Part shown: one piece after another, positions 1-7,000 of the stretch | Numbering within the stretch: position 1 is the first letter of the stretch | Layout of the letters: the number at the start of each line of letters is the position of its first letter | Source: Acidobacteriota bacterium | Lineage (GTDB): Bacteria > Acidobacteriota > Terriglobia > UBA7540 | Length of the DNA stretch: 9,566 bases | NCBI GenBank assembly: GCA_021827245.1 | Contig: JAKAWN010000263.1 | Location: forward strand, 1-9,566 | Reading direction: 5' to 3' | The notes under the pieces: model-generated | Database searches by the model: none | Seen by the model: only the letters and a program-made list of their open reading frames with translations | What the model was told of the DNA's origin: nothing | Program-made: the position numbers and the translations under genes

Positions 1-254
1 TCTTTCTGACGGCGGTGACGGGCATCGAGATGCACGTACTGCGGGTGAACGATCTCCCGATGGCGACTTACGTAATGTACACGGTGCACTTGGCGATTGC
101 GGTGCCGATGCTGGCTGTCGAGGTGCCCTTTGGCAAGTGGGCGCACCTGCTGTACAGGCCGCTGGCAATTTACCTGGCTGGAGTCAGAAGAGAGGCAGCC
201 GAATCCTTAAGCCGGGAGACGGCTGCGGTCAGCGAAGTGGCCGCGCAGGCATAG
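1..254 (+). CDS. C-terminal end of a membrane cytochrome b/NarI-like subunit (partial)
   Basis: The reading frame is open from base 3 and ends with TAG at 252-254, so only about 83 C-terminal residues are in the window and the start lies upstream. What is seen: a hydrophobic helix (MYTVHLAIAVPMLAVEV), then an amphipathic stretch VPFGKWAHLLYRPLAIYL and a polar tail rich in Ala and Glu. A 'PFGKWxHLxYRPLAxY' ending after the last membrane helix resembles the ends of nitrate-reductase-gamma/heterodisulfide-reductase-type membrane subunits, which carry b haem and pass electrons between quinone and Fe-S partners. His residues in MHVLR and TVHLA could be haem ligands. The family call rests on remembered resemblance. 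It could also be another polytopic redox subunit. No partner gene follows, so this is probably the last gene of its operon. Confidence 0.5.
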   Translation, partial: FLTAVTGIEMHVLRVNDLPMATYVMYTVHLAIAVPMLAVEVPFGKWAHLLYRPLAIYLAGVRREAAESLSRETAAVSEVAAQA

Positions 255-691
255 AAGCGAAGGAGCACGTAAACCTTTTACTTAATTTCGAAAAACACCT
301 CAAGAGGAATCTTCGTCGCGCTTTCAAAGGAAAGTACGACAACGAATCCTGCAACCACTTTTCCTCTCAGCCCGCCCGGAGCGAACGGAGGAATGGAGAA
401 CTTTCCTCCCAGCCGCTGCATGCACCTTACCGCTGATCCATGGGCATTCGCGCGTCAACATCTTATGGCCGATGGCTGCTTTTTCCCCCACGTCAGCGAA
501 GCGAAAGGCCGACATTGTGTTTTGTGCGGTTTGCAGCGAGGTCCAATGTGGATTTGTGTACATCGTGTGTGCTTCCCGGCAGGCCAACCGCGCCAGTGGG
601 GGACTCCAATGATCCGAAGCAGATGGCAAACTCGATATCCAAAGCGCAAATTGCATGCCATGCGTTAACACCGTACCATGGGTGACGAGCA
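255..691. other. Intergenic stretch without a convincing gene
   Basis: About 440 bases lie between the membrane-subunit stop and the TPR gene. Open frames exist on both strands (for example 324-692 on minus and 393-668 on plus). Their translations have no recognisable motif, odd Cys/His/Arg-rich composition and no good ribosome binding site. I see no tRNA, no strong GC hairpin followed by a T-run, and no repeat array. It may hold the promoter of the TPR gene or decayed sequence. Confidence 0.5.
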
Positions 692-727
692 TTGTTTATT
701 ATTCTCTCGGCGGCGCGGAGAATTCGA

Positions 728-1447
728 TTGAATCAGGGGAAGGGTCATGGAGCTTCACGACGAGCGGGCTTTTTGGTTGTGGGGGTGTGCCTGTCTCTTC
801 TCATCGCCGGGATTGCGGGCTGGAGCACCGAAGCTCCGCATGGCGTTCGAGCTGGCAAGGCTCATTACCAGCAAGGTCTTGAGGCATTCAGGAAGCGCGA
901 CTGGCCCACGGCTATTCGTCAACTTCGCTGGGCGCTCGAATACCTGCCCAAGTCTCCAGCCGTCCACAATTCTCTCGGATTGGCATACCTGGAAAGCGGG
1001 GACGCTGACCATGCCGTTATCGAATTCCGCCGAGCCATCGCCCTCAAACCGGATTTCGCGGAAGCCCATTACGACATGGCCCGAGCGCTCGAGCGCCGCG
1101 GTGATGAAGACGGCGCTATCCAGTTTTATCAGTGGGCGGTCAGTCTCCATCTCCCGAAGGCGGAGGCCCATGATGCACGGGGTTTCCTCCTGGCCCATCA
1201 TGACAACCTGACAGGCGCGGAATCAGAATTTGAGACCGCAATTAAGGACGAGCCCTCCTTGTCCAGCGCTTATTTCCACCTGGGAACCACATTTTGGCTT
1301 CAGAAAAAGTACCCTGAAGCCGTCGCCGAGCTAAAGAAGGCCCTCGTGCTCGATCCTTCGAATTCAAAGGCACGTTATTACCTCGGGCTGGCTTCCCGGC
1401 ATCTCAATCAAACCGGGAAGAGCCCCCCGAGAGCGATGCAGAGATAA
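728..1447 (+). CDS. Membrane-anchored TPR-repeat protein
   Basis: Tandem tetratricopeptide repeats build a right-handed superhelix used for protein-protein contacts; the partner is not evident. From TTG-728 the protein has about 239 residues: a short basic N-terminus ([13 protein letters not shown]), one hydrophobic helix at about 14-31 ([18 protein letters not shown]), then five full 34-residue TPRs and a partial sixth. The repeats begin near [48 protein letters not shown] and [12 protein letters not shown], each with the TPR small/large residue pattern. The helix can be a signal peptide or anchor, placing the repeats outside the cytoplasm. There is no ATG in frame. TTG-728 is chosen because GGAG lies 7 nt upstream; TTG-692, 12 codons earlier behind a weaker GGTGA, is the alternative. 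The stop is just upstream of the recQ remnant on the same strand. Confidence 0.8.
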   Translation: MNQGKGHGASRRAGFLVVGVCLSLLIAGIAGWSTEAPHGVRAGKAHYQQGLEAFRKRDWPTAIRQLRWALEYLPKSPAVHNSLGLAYLESGDADHAVIEFRRAIALKPDFAEAHYDMARALERRGDEDGAIQFYQWAVSLHLPKAEAHDARGFLLAHHDNLTGAESEFETAIKDEPSLSSAYFHLGTTFWLQKKYPEAVAELKKALVLDPSNSKARYYLGLASRHLNQTGKSPPRAMQR

Positions 1448-1488
1448 AGTTGAACTGGTGTACGGAGTCAAGGACGACGCAAAGAGAA

Positions 1489-2118
1489 ATGCAAGGTAAG
1501 GCGGAAAAAACAAGGCAAGCCACTTTGGCCGCAGGGACGACGACACTCGCAAGCCGGCCCACAGTCGCCGCCCAGATCAATGCGCACAGGATCACTGCCA
1601 TACGCGGCGCCGACCTGAAAGATCTTCTCCACAGCGCGTTCGGCTACTCCTCGTTCCGGCCGAATCAGGAAACCGTCTGCCGCGCCGCGATCGAAGGCCG
1701 GGACGTCCTGCTGGTCATGCCGACCGGGTCCGGCAAGTCCCTGTGCTACCAGCTGCCGGGAATTGAGCGCGGGGGAACTACCCTCGTGATCAGCCCTTTG
1801 ATCGCCTTGATGGAAGACCAGGTGGCCAAGCTCAAGGAGCGGGGCTTCATGGTCGACCGCATCCATTCCGGCCGTCCTCGGGCGGAGCTGCGCCGGACCT
1901 GCCAGGATTACCTCACCGGCAAGTTGCAGTTCCTTTTCATCGCGCCGGAGCGGCTGCGCGTGGCCGGCTTTCCGGACATGTTGGCCAAACGGCCGCTGTC
2001 GCTGATCGCCGTCGACGAGGCGCACTGCATCTCGCAATGGGGACATGATTTCCGGCCGGACTACCGGATGCTGGGCCAGCACCTGCCGCGCCTGTGTCCT
2101 GCGCCGGTGGGGCGCTGA
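1489..2118 (+). CDS. recQ: RecQ-type DNA helicase, N-terminal half (frameshifted gene)
   Basis: RecQ helicases unwind DNA 3'-5' with ATP in recombination and fork repair. From ATG-1489 (AAGAGA just upstream) this part has 209 residues. It shows motif 0 ([10 protein letters not shown], 51-60), Walker A (MPTGSGKS, 77-84, with K83), motif Ia ([13 protein letters not shown], 100-112) and motif II DEAH (176-179) followed by the RecQ aromatic-rich loop [14 protein letters not shown] (180-193). The frame then breaks: after PAPVGR it hits TGA at 2116-2118, whereas RecQ proteins continue into the ALTATAT motif, which lies in the next frame. The first ~40 residues are longer than a usual RecQ N-terminus and have no recognised motif. 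A TTG at 1450, three bases after the TPR stop, is a possible but less likely start. Alone this half cannot be a working helicase. Confidence 0.85.
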   Translation: MQGKAEKTRQATLAAGTTTLASRPTVAAQINAHRITAIRGADLKDLLHSAFGYSSFRPNQETVCRAAIEGRDVLLVMPTGSGKSLCYQLPGIERGGTTLVISPLIALMEDQVAKLKERGFMVDRIHSGRPRAELRRTCQDYLTGKLQFLFIAPERLRVAGFPDMLAKRPLSLIAVDEAHCISQWGHDFRPDYRMLGQHLPRLCPAPVGR

Positions 2119-3023
2119 CCGCTACGGCCACGCCCATCGTTCAGGACGACATCGCCGAGCAACTGGGTCTGGTGCGGCCGGCTCGTCTGGTTCACGGTTT
2201 CCGGCGCGCCAACATCGCCATCGAGGTTGTTGAGATTGCTCCTTCCGAGCGGCCCGAGCTTGCCCGCCAACTGCTGCGGCCCGCAGAGCGCAGGCCGGCA
2301 ATCGTGTACACTCCCACCCGTAAGCAGGCTGAAGGACTGGCCATCGAGCTCAGCCGCTTCTTCCCCGCTGCAGCCTACCACGCCGGCCTCGATGCCCACC
2401 TGCGGCAGGAGGTTCAAGCGGAGTTCCAAAAGGGCCGGATCGAAGTTATGGTGGCGACGATTGCTTTTGGCATGGGAATCGACAAGGCGGACATCCGCAC
2501 CGTGATCCACACCGCGCTGCCAGGCAGCCTGGAAGCATACTACCAGGAGATCGGCCGTGCGGGGCGCGACGGGAAACCCAGCCGGACGATTCTGATGCAC
2601 TCTTACGCCGACCGCTACACCCATGACTTTTTCATCGAGCGCGACTACCCGGACATTAGCGTGCTGGATGAAATCTTCGCGCATCTTGAGGCCAGGCCTC
2701 AAGGGCAAGGGGCGGTCTATGGCCGCCGGCCCAGCCTTCGTTTCGCGAAAGGGCGCCGATTCATCCGCTCTGAAACCGGCCATGGCAAATCAATCGCAGC
2801 CCTAGTCCTGCAGCGGCGGGTTCATCCCTCCATCAAACTCAGATGTAGCGAGGTAAACTTGCCGCTGCCGCCGCGCCACAAACACGGTCGGACAGATCAC
2901 AAAGTCTGCGGTCCATGCGCCACTCGCGGGCGTTGCCTGTCTGGGTCACATGGCGCAGTGCCGGAGGTCACTGAGCCATTAGGTATGGGGAGTATGCTGT
3001 CAGGAGGCAGAGAATCGAAATAG
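2094..3023 (+). CDS. recQ: RecQ-type DNA helicase, C-terminal half of the ATPase core with an unrelated tail (frameshifted gene)
   Basis: This is the continuation of the helicase in the -1/+2 frame. The nominal GTG start at 2094 is only the frame entry and is unlikely to be a true start. Counting from it, motif III ALTATAT is at 7-13, motif [13 protein letters not shown] at 70-80, motif [15 protein letters not shown] at 120-133, and motif [17 protein letters not shown] at 149-163 with the arginine fingers R155/R158. These are intact and strongly RecQ-like. Homology fades after [16 protein letters not shown] (around 2690-2697). The remaining ~108 residues are Arg/Pro/Gly-rich and show neither the zinc-binding RQC cysteines nor an HRDC domain, so the 3' end is probably truncated, shifted again or replaced. 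The stop precedes the lactonase gene by 22 nt. Confidence 0.8.
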   Translation: MSCAGGALTATATPIVQDDIAEQLGLVRPARLVHGFRRANIAIEVVEIAPSERPELARQLLRPAERRPAIVYTPTRKQAEGLAIELSRFFPAAAYHAGLDAHLRQEVQAEFQKGRIEVMVATIAFGMGIDKADIRTVIHTALPGSLEAYYQEIGRAGRDGKPSRTILMHSYADRYTHDFFIERDYPDISVLDEIFAHLEARPQGQGAVYGRRPSLRFAKGRRFIRSETGHGKSIAALVLQRRVHPSIKLRCSEVNLPLPPRHKHGRTDHKVCGPCATRGRCLSGSHGAVPEVTEPLGMGSMLSGGRESK

Positions 3024-3045
3024 AAAATTCCGGATGAGGTGAGAA

Positions 3046-3912
3046 ATGCGGCGAAGAATCGTCTATCTCATATGGGCTCCGGTTTTTTTCCTGATCGCAG
3101 CAGGACGTGCGCAGTCCGCAGACGTCAAAGTATACGCCTTTGATGCGGGTATTCTGAAAACACAGACTCAATACATGCTTAAGGACACACGTGTAGGAAC
3201 GCCGATGGATATTCCAATTCCATTCCTCGTTATCAAACATGGAAAGGAATGGATAGCGTTTGATACGGGATGCAATCGCAAAGCGGCTGAGGATCCCTTC
3301 GGATATTTGGGCGAAGAAATTGCCAAGGCTTGTACACCCGTGATTAGACCCGATCAGGAATTTAGAGAAGCCATCAAAATATTGGGGCTCAAGCCCCGCG
3401 ATTTCAAGGCCGTTGTGTGCAGTCACGGCCACTTTGATCATGCAGGGGCGATCGGCGATTTTGTGGGGACAAACGTTCCCATCTATTTCCAGAGGGCAGA
3501 GATGGTTGAGATAAGAAAGATCGTAAACGCCCAAAAAACGGGCACAGCTTATGTCCTGGGTGATTTTAAGCACTTGCGCCAACTCAACATCCGGGAAGTC
3601 GAGGGACCTTTCGATGTCTTCGGGGATAAATCGGTTATTGCCTTCCCGACTCCGGGCCATACACCCGGGCATCAGTCTCTATATGTGAAACCATCCGACG
3701 GCAAGGCGTTCATATACTGCTCCGATGCCCTGTACACTCTTGAGAATATGGAGAAATTCATCCCACTGGGTCTTGCTGCCGACATTCCCAGCGCGATGCA
3801 GACTATCAACTGGTTTAGGTTCGAGGAGTGGACAGGAGTAAAAATCGTCCCTTCGCATGATCCCGAATACTGGAAGAAACACGCCTGGGCTCCCAGTGAA
3901 CTAGTTCCTTGA
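3046..3912 (+). CDS. Exported metallo-beta-lactamase-fold N-acyl-homoserine lactonase (AiiA/AttM type)
   Basis: AHL lactonases open the homoserine-lactone ring of quorum-sensing signals with a dinuclear metal site. The 288-residue product has the expected ligands: HGHFDH at 127-132 (H127, H129, D131, H132), H205 in TPGHTPGH, D227 in CSDALY and H271 in PSHDPEYW. Y230 sits three residues after D227, as the catalytic Tyr194 does in AiiA; the 22-residue H205-D227 spacing also equals that of AiiA H169-D191. An N-terminal MRRR plus hydrophobic segment ending AAGRAQSA looks like a Sec signal peptide cut near residue 25, so the enzyme would be periplasmic or secreted; AiiA itself is cytoplasmic. ATG-3046 is preceded by GAGGTGAG. 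The DNA is visibly more AT-rich than the recQ and kinase genes on each side, suggesting a separate origin. The true substrate could be another lactone or ester. Confidence 0.85.
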   Translation: MRRRIVYLIWAPVFFLIAAGRAQSADVKVYAFDAGILKTQTQYMLKDTRVGTPMDIPIPFLVIKHGKEWIAFDTGCNRKAAEDPFGYLGEEIAKACTPVIRPDQEFREAIKILGLKPRDFKAVVCSHGHFDHAGAIGDFVGTNVPIYFQRAEMVEIRKIVNAQKTGTAYVLGDFKHLRQLNIREVEGPFDVFGDKSVIAFPTPGHTPGHQSLYVKPSDGKAFIYCSDALYTLENMEKFIPLGLAADIPSAMQTINWFRFEEWTGVKIVPSHDPEYWKKHAWAPSELVP

Positions 3913-3993
3913 AAGAGACAGGCCTTATAGCGCCCTTCCGGGGACTCGCAGACTTCACCCACAGCGGGTAGTAGCGGCGGTCACCGTCAGCAC

Positions 3994-4009
3994 GCAGCTA
4001 AGGAGCTGC
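3994..4009. terminator. Short hairpin between the convergent lactonase and kinase genes
   Basis: GCAGCT-AAGG-AGCTGC is a perfect 6-bp stem with a 4-nt loop. It overlaps the TAG stop of the minus-strand kinase gene and lies 82 nt past the lactonase stop. It has the position of a bidirectional terminator, but neither side has a T-run, so the call is weak. Confidence 0.25.
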
Positions 4010-5386
4010 TTGCACCGGAAAGGCCTCAGTTGAGGTCTTCGTAAAATCAAATTGCAGGATCCGTTCATTCGAGACGTGCCGGCCATCAACTTCCACAGGC
4101 CAGAATTTCCACTTTCGCGCAGCTTGCAAAGCCAGCCTGGCAAAATACCGGCTTGGTCCTGGAGAAACGAGCGTCGCTTCCACCACGTTGCCCGACGCAT
4201 CAACCACGACTTTCACGGTGACTCTCACCGTACCCTGAATGGTGTCGCTCGCGCTCTGGGGCACGTCAGGCAAAACTTTCTGACGGACTCCGCCCTGAAC
4301 AACACCGCCGGTGGGTGTTTTCCCCTGCGCCCCAGATCGAAGGGAGGAAGTTGATGGATGGGTGCCACTGGAATTTTGCCGTGCCTCGCTGCTCTTCGGC
4401 GTGAGCGGCCCCGTTGAACGCCTCACGGGGTTTTGCTCTGGTTTTGGCTGGACGCGGCGACGGTTCAGCAGTCTCGGGCCTGCCAGCATCACCGCCAGCG
4501 CAAGCCCGACTGCGACCGTCAGAACAATATACCGCCACTTCGCGAACACCTTTCGCGGCCTGGCACTGATCTGCGGCTTTGGCACAGGCAAGGGGGGCAC
4601 GGGTGAGGTTGGTACGGGTGAGGTCGACTCCAGCCGCGCCACGATCTCGGCAACAGTCCAACGGCGCTGGGGGGCGCGACGCAAACAGTGACGTGCGATA
4701 TCAAAGAACGGCGCCGGCAGCGTCCGGGGGAGTACCGGATCTCCTTCTTCCGTCCTTACCCATACGGGCGGATGCTGCGTCAGGGCCTCAACTAGTGTTA
4801 TGCCGAGCGACCAAACATCTCCGGCCGGCGAGATCATTCCGCTTGCTGCCTCGGGAGGGTCGTAGATCCCCGGCGTCCCCCGCCCGCCACTCGACTCGCC
4901 CATCCGGCAGATCCCGTCACTGGAGAGTTTTAGTTGACCATCGACACCCATGATGTTGGCGGGTTTCAGGTGGCCATGAATGAAATCCTTCCCGTGAAGG
5001 TAGGCCAGGGGGTCCAGAATCCGCTTGAGCGTTTCTCGTATTTCCTCTGCTGGGAGTGGCCCGCGTGAAAGAATTTGCGACAGGTTTACTTCAGCGTAGT
5101 CCGTCACAAGGTAGAGCAGGTTCCTGTTTCCAAGCTGGCAGCGCCCCATCTGAAAGAGCCGGATCAGGTGAGGATGAGACAGTTTCGCTGCCTCTTTCCA
5201 CTGGGAGATTTGGAGTTCCGCGTTCTCAGGATCCGCGGGGATGAGTTTGATCGCGGCCTTTTGAAGTCCCCGTTCCCGGTCCTCCGTCAGAAACACCGCG
5301 CTGTGTTCCGAGCCACCCAAGTAGTGACGCAGGTGGAATTCCCCGTTGAGGACCTGACCTTCCCATTGTTTCCAGCCCTGGGTCAT
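3998..5386 (-). CDS. Predicted pseudokinase (Ser/Thr-kinase fold) with transmembrane helix and TonB C-terminal domain
   Basis: This 462-residue protein has a kinase-like domain (about 15-253), a Pro-rich linker (SPVPTSPVPPLPVPKP, 256-271), one membrane helix (about 286-303), a polar Ser/Thr/Pro-rich spacer and a TonB C-terminal domain (about 371-449, with LALQAARKWKF). The domain would be cytoplasmic and the TonB part periplasmic. Kept kinase features: K47 in AAIKLI, E65, K141 and N144, PPEAASG and DVWSLG (190-195). Lost features: the HRD catalytic Asp is His (HGHLKPAN, 137-144), DFG is replaced by SDG (156-158, in LKLSSDG), and the glycine loop is only LGGSEHS. A phosphotransfer-dead or nucleotide-binding scaffold role is therefore inferred. 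The TonB domain may contact an outer-membrane receptor, but no receptor or ExbBD genes are in the window. ATG-5386 follows GGGGAG at 4-nt spacing. The gene stands alone, convergent with the lactonase. Confidence 0.85.
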   Translation of the reverse strand: MTQGWKQWEGQVLNGEFHLRHYLGGSEHSAVFLTEDRERGLQKAAIKLIPADPENAELQISQWKEAAKLSHPHLIRLFQMGRCQLGNRNLLYLVTDYAEVNLSQILSRGPLPAEEIRETLKRILDPLAYLHGKDFIHGHLKPANIMGVDGQLKLSSDGICRMGESSGGRGTPGIYDPPEAASGMISPAGDVWSLGITLVEALTQHPPVWVRTEEGDPVLPRTLPAPFFDIARHCLRRAPQRRWTVAEIVARLESTSPVPTSPVPPLPVPKPQISARPRKVFAKWRYIVLTVAVGLALAVMLAGPRLLNRRRVQPKPEQNPVRRSTGPLTPKSSEARQNSSGTHPSTSSLRSGAQGKTPTGGVVQGGVRQKVLPDVPQSASDTIQGTVRVTVKVVVDASGNVVEATLVSPGPSRYFARLALQAARKWKFWPVEVDGRHVSNERILQFDFTKTSTEAFPVQAAP

Positions 5387-5576
5387 ATTGCTCCCCGCCT
5401 ATCGGTTCACATGACTTAGCGTTATCGTATCCCCCCACGAAACATGATATCAGCCCTGAAGAAGCATCAGGTCGGCTAAGCCAGGAAGCGACCCGGGTTC
5501 TTTGGATTCACGGGCGCCTCGGGTTTACGCACCCGTACGCATGGCTTCAAGGGTCGAAGCTGGGATTTTGCCAGCA

Positions 5577-5619
5577 GCAAAGGCCGTCTTTGCCCTCAAG
5601 TGAATTCTCTCGGTTCACT
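5577..5619 (-). terminator. Two small hairpins downstream of higA
   Basis: On the 3' side of higA are AGTGAA/TTCACT (5599-5604 with 5614-5619, 9-nt loop) and GCAAAG/CTTTGC (5577-5582 with 5588-5593, 5-nt loop). Both stems are perfect but short, and neither is followed by a clear T-run on the minus strand. They could end the higBA transcript. The rest of 5387-5633 shows nothing else I can name. Confidence 0.25.
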
Positions 5620-5633
5620 CCATAAAACCGTCT

Positions 5634-5936
5634 TCAGGCGTGGACAGGCTCGTGCCGGCTCAGTTTAGGAAGCGCATTGATGGACTTCCCTGCTTTTTTC
5701 TCGGCGAGTCGCAAATCATAGAGGCTCTGTAGATTGAGCCAAAACTGCGCGGTCGTACCAAAGAAATGCCCCAGGCGCAAGGCCGTGTCGCCCGTTATAG
5801 AGCGCGTCCCGTTCAGGATTTGAGTGACGCGATTGGTGGGCACATCGATCTGCCGCGCCAGTTCTGCTGCGCTCATATTGAGAGCTTTCAGTTCTTCGGC
5901 CAGATGTTCACCCGGGTGGATGGCAATGAGCCCCAT
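5634..5936 (-). CDS. higA: HigA-family antitoxin, XRE-type helix-turn-helix
   Basis: HigA binds and neutralises the HigB mRNA interferase and represses the higBA promoter. The 100-residue product begins MGLIAIHPGEHLAEEL, the classic start of HigA/VapI-type antitoxins (HPGEhL). It has a helix-turn-helix at about 21-45 (SAAELARQIDVPTNRVTQIL, NGTRSIT), then TALRLGHFFGTTAQFWLNLQ, the conserved helical part that ends the XRE fold. ATG-5936 is chosen because AGGAGG lies 5-10 nt upstream and homologues begin at this point; a TTG eight codons upstream overlaps higB and is unlikely. It follows higB with a 10-nt gap, in the toxin-first order of higBA operons. The length is normal and no lesion is seen. 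Confidence 0.93.
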   Translation of the reverse strand: MGLIAIHPGEHLAEELKALNMSAAELARQIDVPTNRVTQILNGTRSITGDTALRLGHFFGTTAQFWLNLQSLYDLRLAEKKAGKSINALPKLSRHEPVHA

Positions 5937-5946
5937 AGCAATCCTC

Positions 5947-6231
5947 CTAATGGCAATCAATGATCTCTACGTTTGATGGCCCCGGCGACCGCTCCGGCCA
6001 TTCGAAGCAGATCCGCCATTGATCGTTAATGCGGATGCTATATTGGCCCTTGCGGTCGCCCTTCAGAACCTCAAAGCGATTGCCTGGTAATGCGGCAAGG
6101 CCTTTCAGGAAGGCTGCCGCCTCCAGACGGTCGAGCTTCAGGCGCGCGGACCGTTCAAATCCAGAGGATGCTTTGACCCGTTTGCCGGCCGCAAAGTTAC
6201 TAGTCCGCTCGTCCCGACAGCTGATAATCAC
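5947..6231 (-). CDS. higB: HigB/RelE-like toxin, ribosome-dependent mRNA interferase
   Basis: The 94-residue product matches HigB, which cuts mRNA on the translating ribosome. Visible landmarks are ISCRDERTSNFAAGKR at the N-terminus, LDRLEAA, LPGNRFEVLKGDRKGQYSIR (49-67) and INDQWRICFEWPE with NVEIIDCH at the end. The GDRxGQYSIRINDQWRI block is the conserved RelE-fold core. GTG-6231 is the only start that gives the usual HigB N-terminus and length (family about 92). The frame stays open upstream to 6399 with an unrelated translation. There is little ribosome-binding sequence before the GTG, so translation may be weak or leaderless, which would keep the toxin low. The TAG stop at 5947-5949 partly overlaps the AGGAGG used by higA, so the two are translationally close. 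Confidence 0.92.
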   Translation of the reverse strand: MIISCRDERTSNFAAGKRVKASSGFERSARLKLDRLEAAAFLKGLAALPGNRFEVLKGDRKGQYSIRINDQWRICFEWPERSPGPSNVEIIDCH

Positions 6232-6249
6232 TAACTTATGGTGCAGGTA

Positions 6250-6273
6250 ATGACGCGTTACGTCAAGCGTCAT
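6250..6273 (-). promoter_or_regulatory. Candidate HigA operator overlapping a -35 element upstream of higB
   Basis: A perfect 7-bp inverted repeat, ATGACGC-N10-GCGTCAT, lies 18 nt upstream of the higB GTG. Its spacer contains, on the minus strand, TTGACG (6261-6266), a good -35 match. No strong -10 follows at 17 nt (CACCAT), so the core promoter is uncertain. Placement and symmetry fit HigA autorepression. Confidence 0.5.
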
Positions 6274-6603
6274 GAGCGCGATGGATTCGTAGACGAACAA
6301 GGCCAGGATTTGCAACGCGCCTCGGCCAAGCTGTGGAATCGGGTCTGTTATCAAGGTCGCGCCTTGGAATGCTCGCACAGCGGTTCCCCCGACGGCCAAG
6401 CCAGGTCAGTAAACGGCTTCAAGGTTCTTAAAGTATGACTCGCTACGCGCCGAACCATGCCAAGCACCGTTAACTTATTTGTGGGCTCATGCGGTTAGAT
6501 TTCGGGTCTCAGCGCCTGAACGATTGTTCCACTGATTCACCCCCATCAGTGGCCTGACTGAGCCCGTCGCCGTATTTTCTTGCAGGATGAAGACGCTGGC
6601 GTC
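6274..6603. other. Gap with one strong hairpin, otherwise no gene seen
   Basis: Only one structure stands out: CCACTGAT-TCACCCCC-ATCAGTGG at 6529-6552, a perfect 8-bp stem with an 8-nt loop. No T-run follows on either strand. Open frames here are short and without motifs. The translation upstream of higB that remains in frame (6232-6399) does not look like protein. Confidence 0.45.
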
Positions 6604-6789
6604 ATGGCAAGACACCTTGGCCTTACAGACACCAGGGATCAGAAGGTTGCCAAGAATCTTCTCCTTTCTCAGGCAAATGGCCAAGCGCTGATTCGATCTC
6701 AGCATTACCTGCCATACATTCAAGCCCAACTCGAATCATTCGAGGAGCGACTGCACAAGGAGAGGATACGGCATAAAAACTTGAATTAA
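6604..6789 (+). CDS. Hypothetical small protein or 3' remnant of a larger gene
   Basis: The frame is open from about 6562 (after a TGA) to TAA at 6787-6789. ATG-6604 gives 61 residues and TTG-6580 gives 69. The translation is plausible as protein: MARHLGLTDTRDQKVAKNLL, then a predicted charged amphipathic helix YIQAQLESFEERLHKERIR. No good ribosome binding site precedes either start, so it may be the end of a gene whose 5' part is gone. I do not recognise the family. A competing minus-strand frame (6487-6729) looks less protein-like. Confidence 0.25.
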   Translation: MARHLGLTDTRDQKVAKNLLLSQANGQALIRSQHYLPYIQAQLESFEERLHKERIRHKNLN

Positions 6790-6792
6790 TCA

Positions 6793-6804
6793 CCAAGTAC
6801 TTGG
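6793..6804. repeat. 12-bp perfect palindrome CCAAGTACTTGG
   Basis: It lies 4 nt after the stop of the small ORF. A second symmetric site, GGCTC-AC-GAGCC, is at 6886-6897. Both sit in the 6790-7000 gap, which has no other visible feature. Function unknown. Confidence 0.3.
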
Positions 6805-7000
6805 AGTCTTGTGTTCGGGCATTTCTGTGCCTCTCAAAATGAGTCATATGCGGTTTTGCTGAGTTATTTTCGCATTCTAGTCTCTGGCTCACGAGCCTAA
6901 CCATTAGTAAAGCGTGAGCTTTCGGCAGAGTTGCGTAGGAGCACCTTGCGCTCCGGGGTCGAATCGGGATTCCAGACGCTGGGATGTTCGGATTGATGTG

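Noticed and set aside
324..692. Minus-strand 122-codon frame in the first gap
   Set aside because: No ribosome binding site, no motif, and Cys/Arg/His-heavy composition typical of chance frames.
1468..2082. Minus-strand open frame of 204 codons over the recQ 5' half
   Set aside because: Antisense shadow of Walker A/DEAH-bearing sequence.
2061..2783. Long minus-strand open frame (240 codons) over recQ
   Set aside because: It is the antisense shadow of a high-GC coding region with clear helicase motifs on the plus strand; its translation shows no motif.
2968..3672. Minus-strand open frame of 234 codons overlapping the lactonase
   Set aside because: The plus-strand frame has a complete active site, signal peptide and ribosome binding site; the antisense translation is featureless.
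4600..4625. Direct repeat ACGGGTGAGGT in tandem
   Set aside because: It encodes the SPVPTSPVP linker of the pseudokinase and is explained by the Pro-rich protein repeat.
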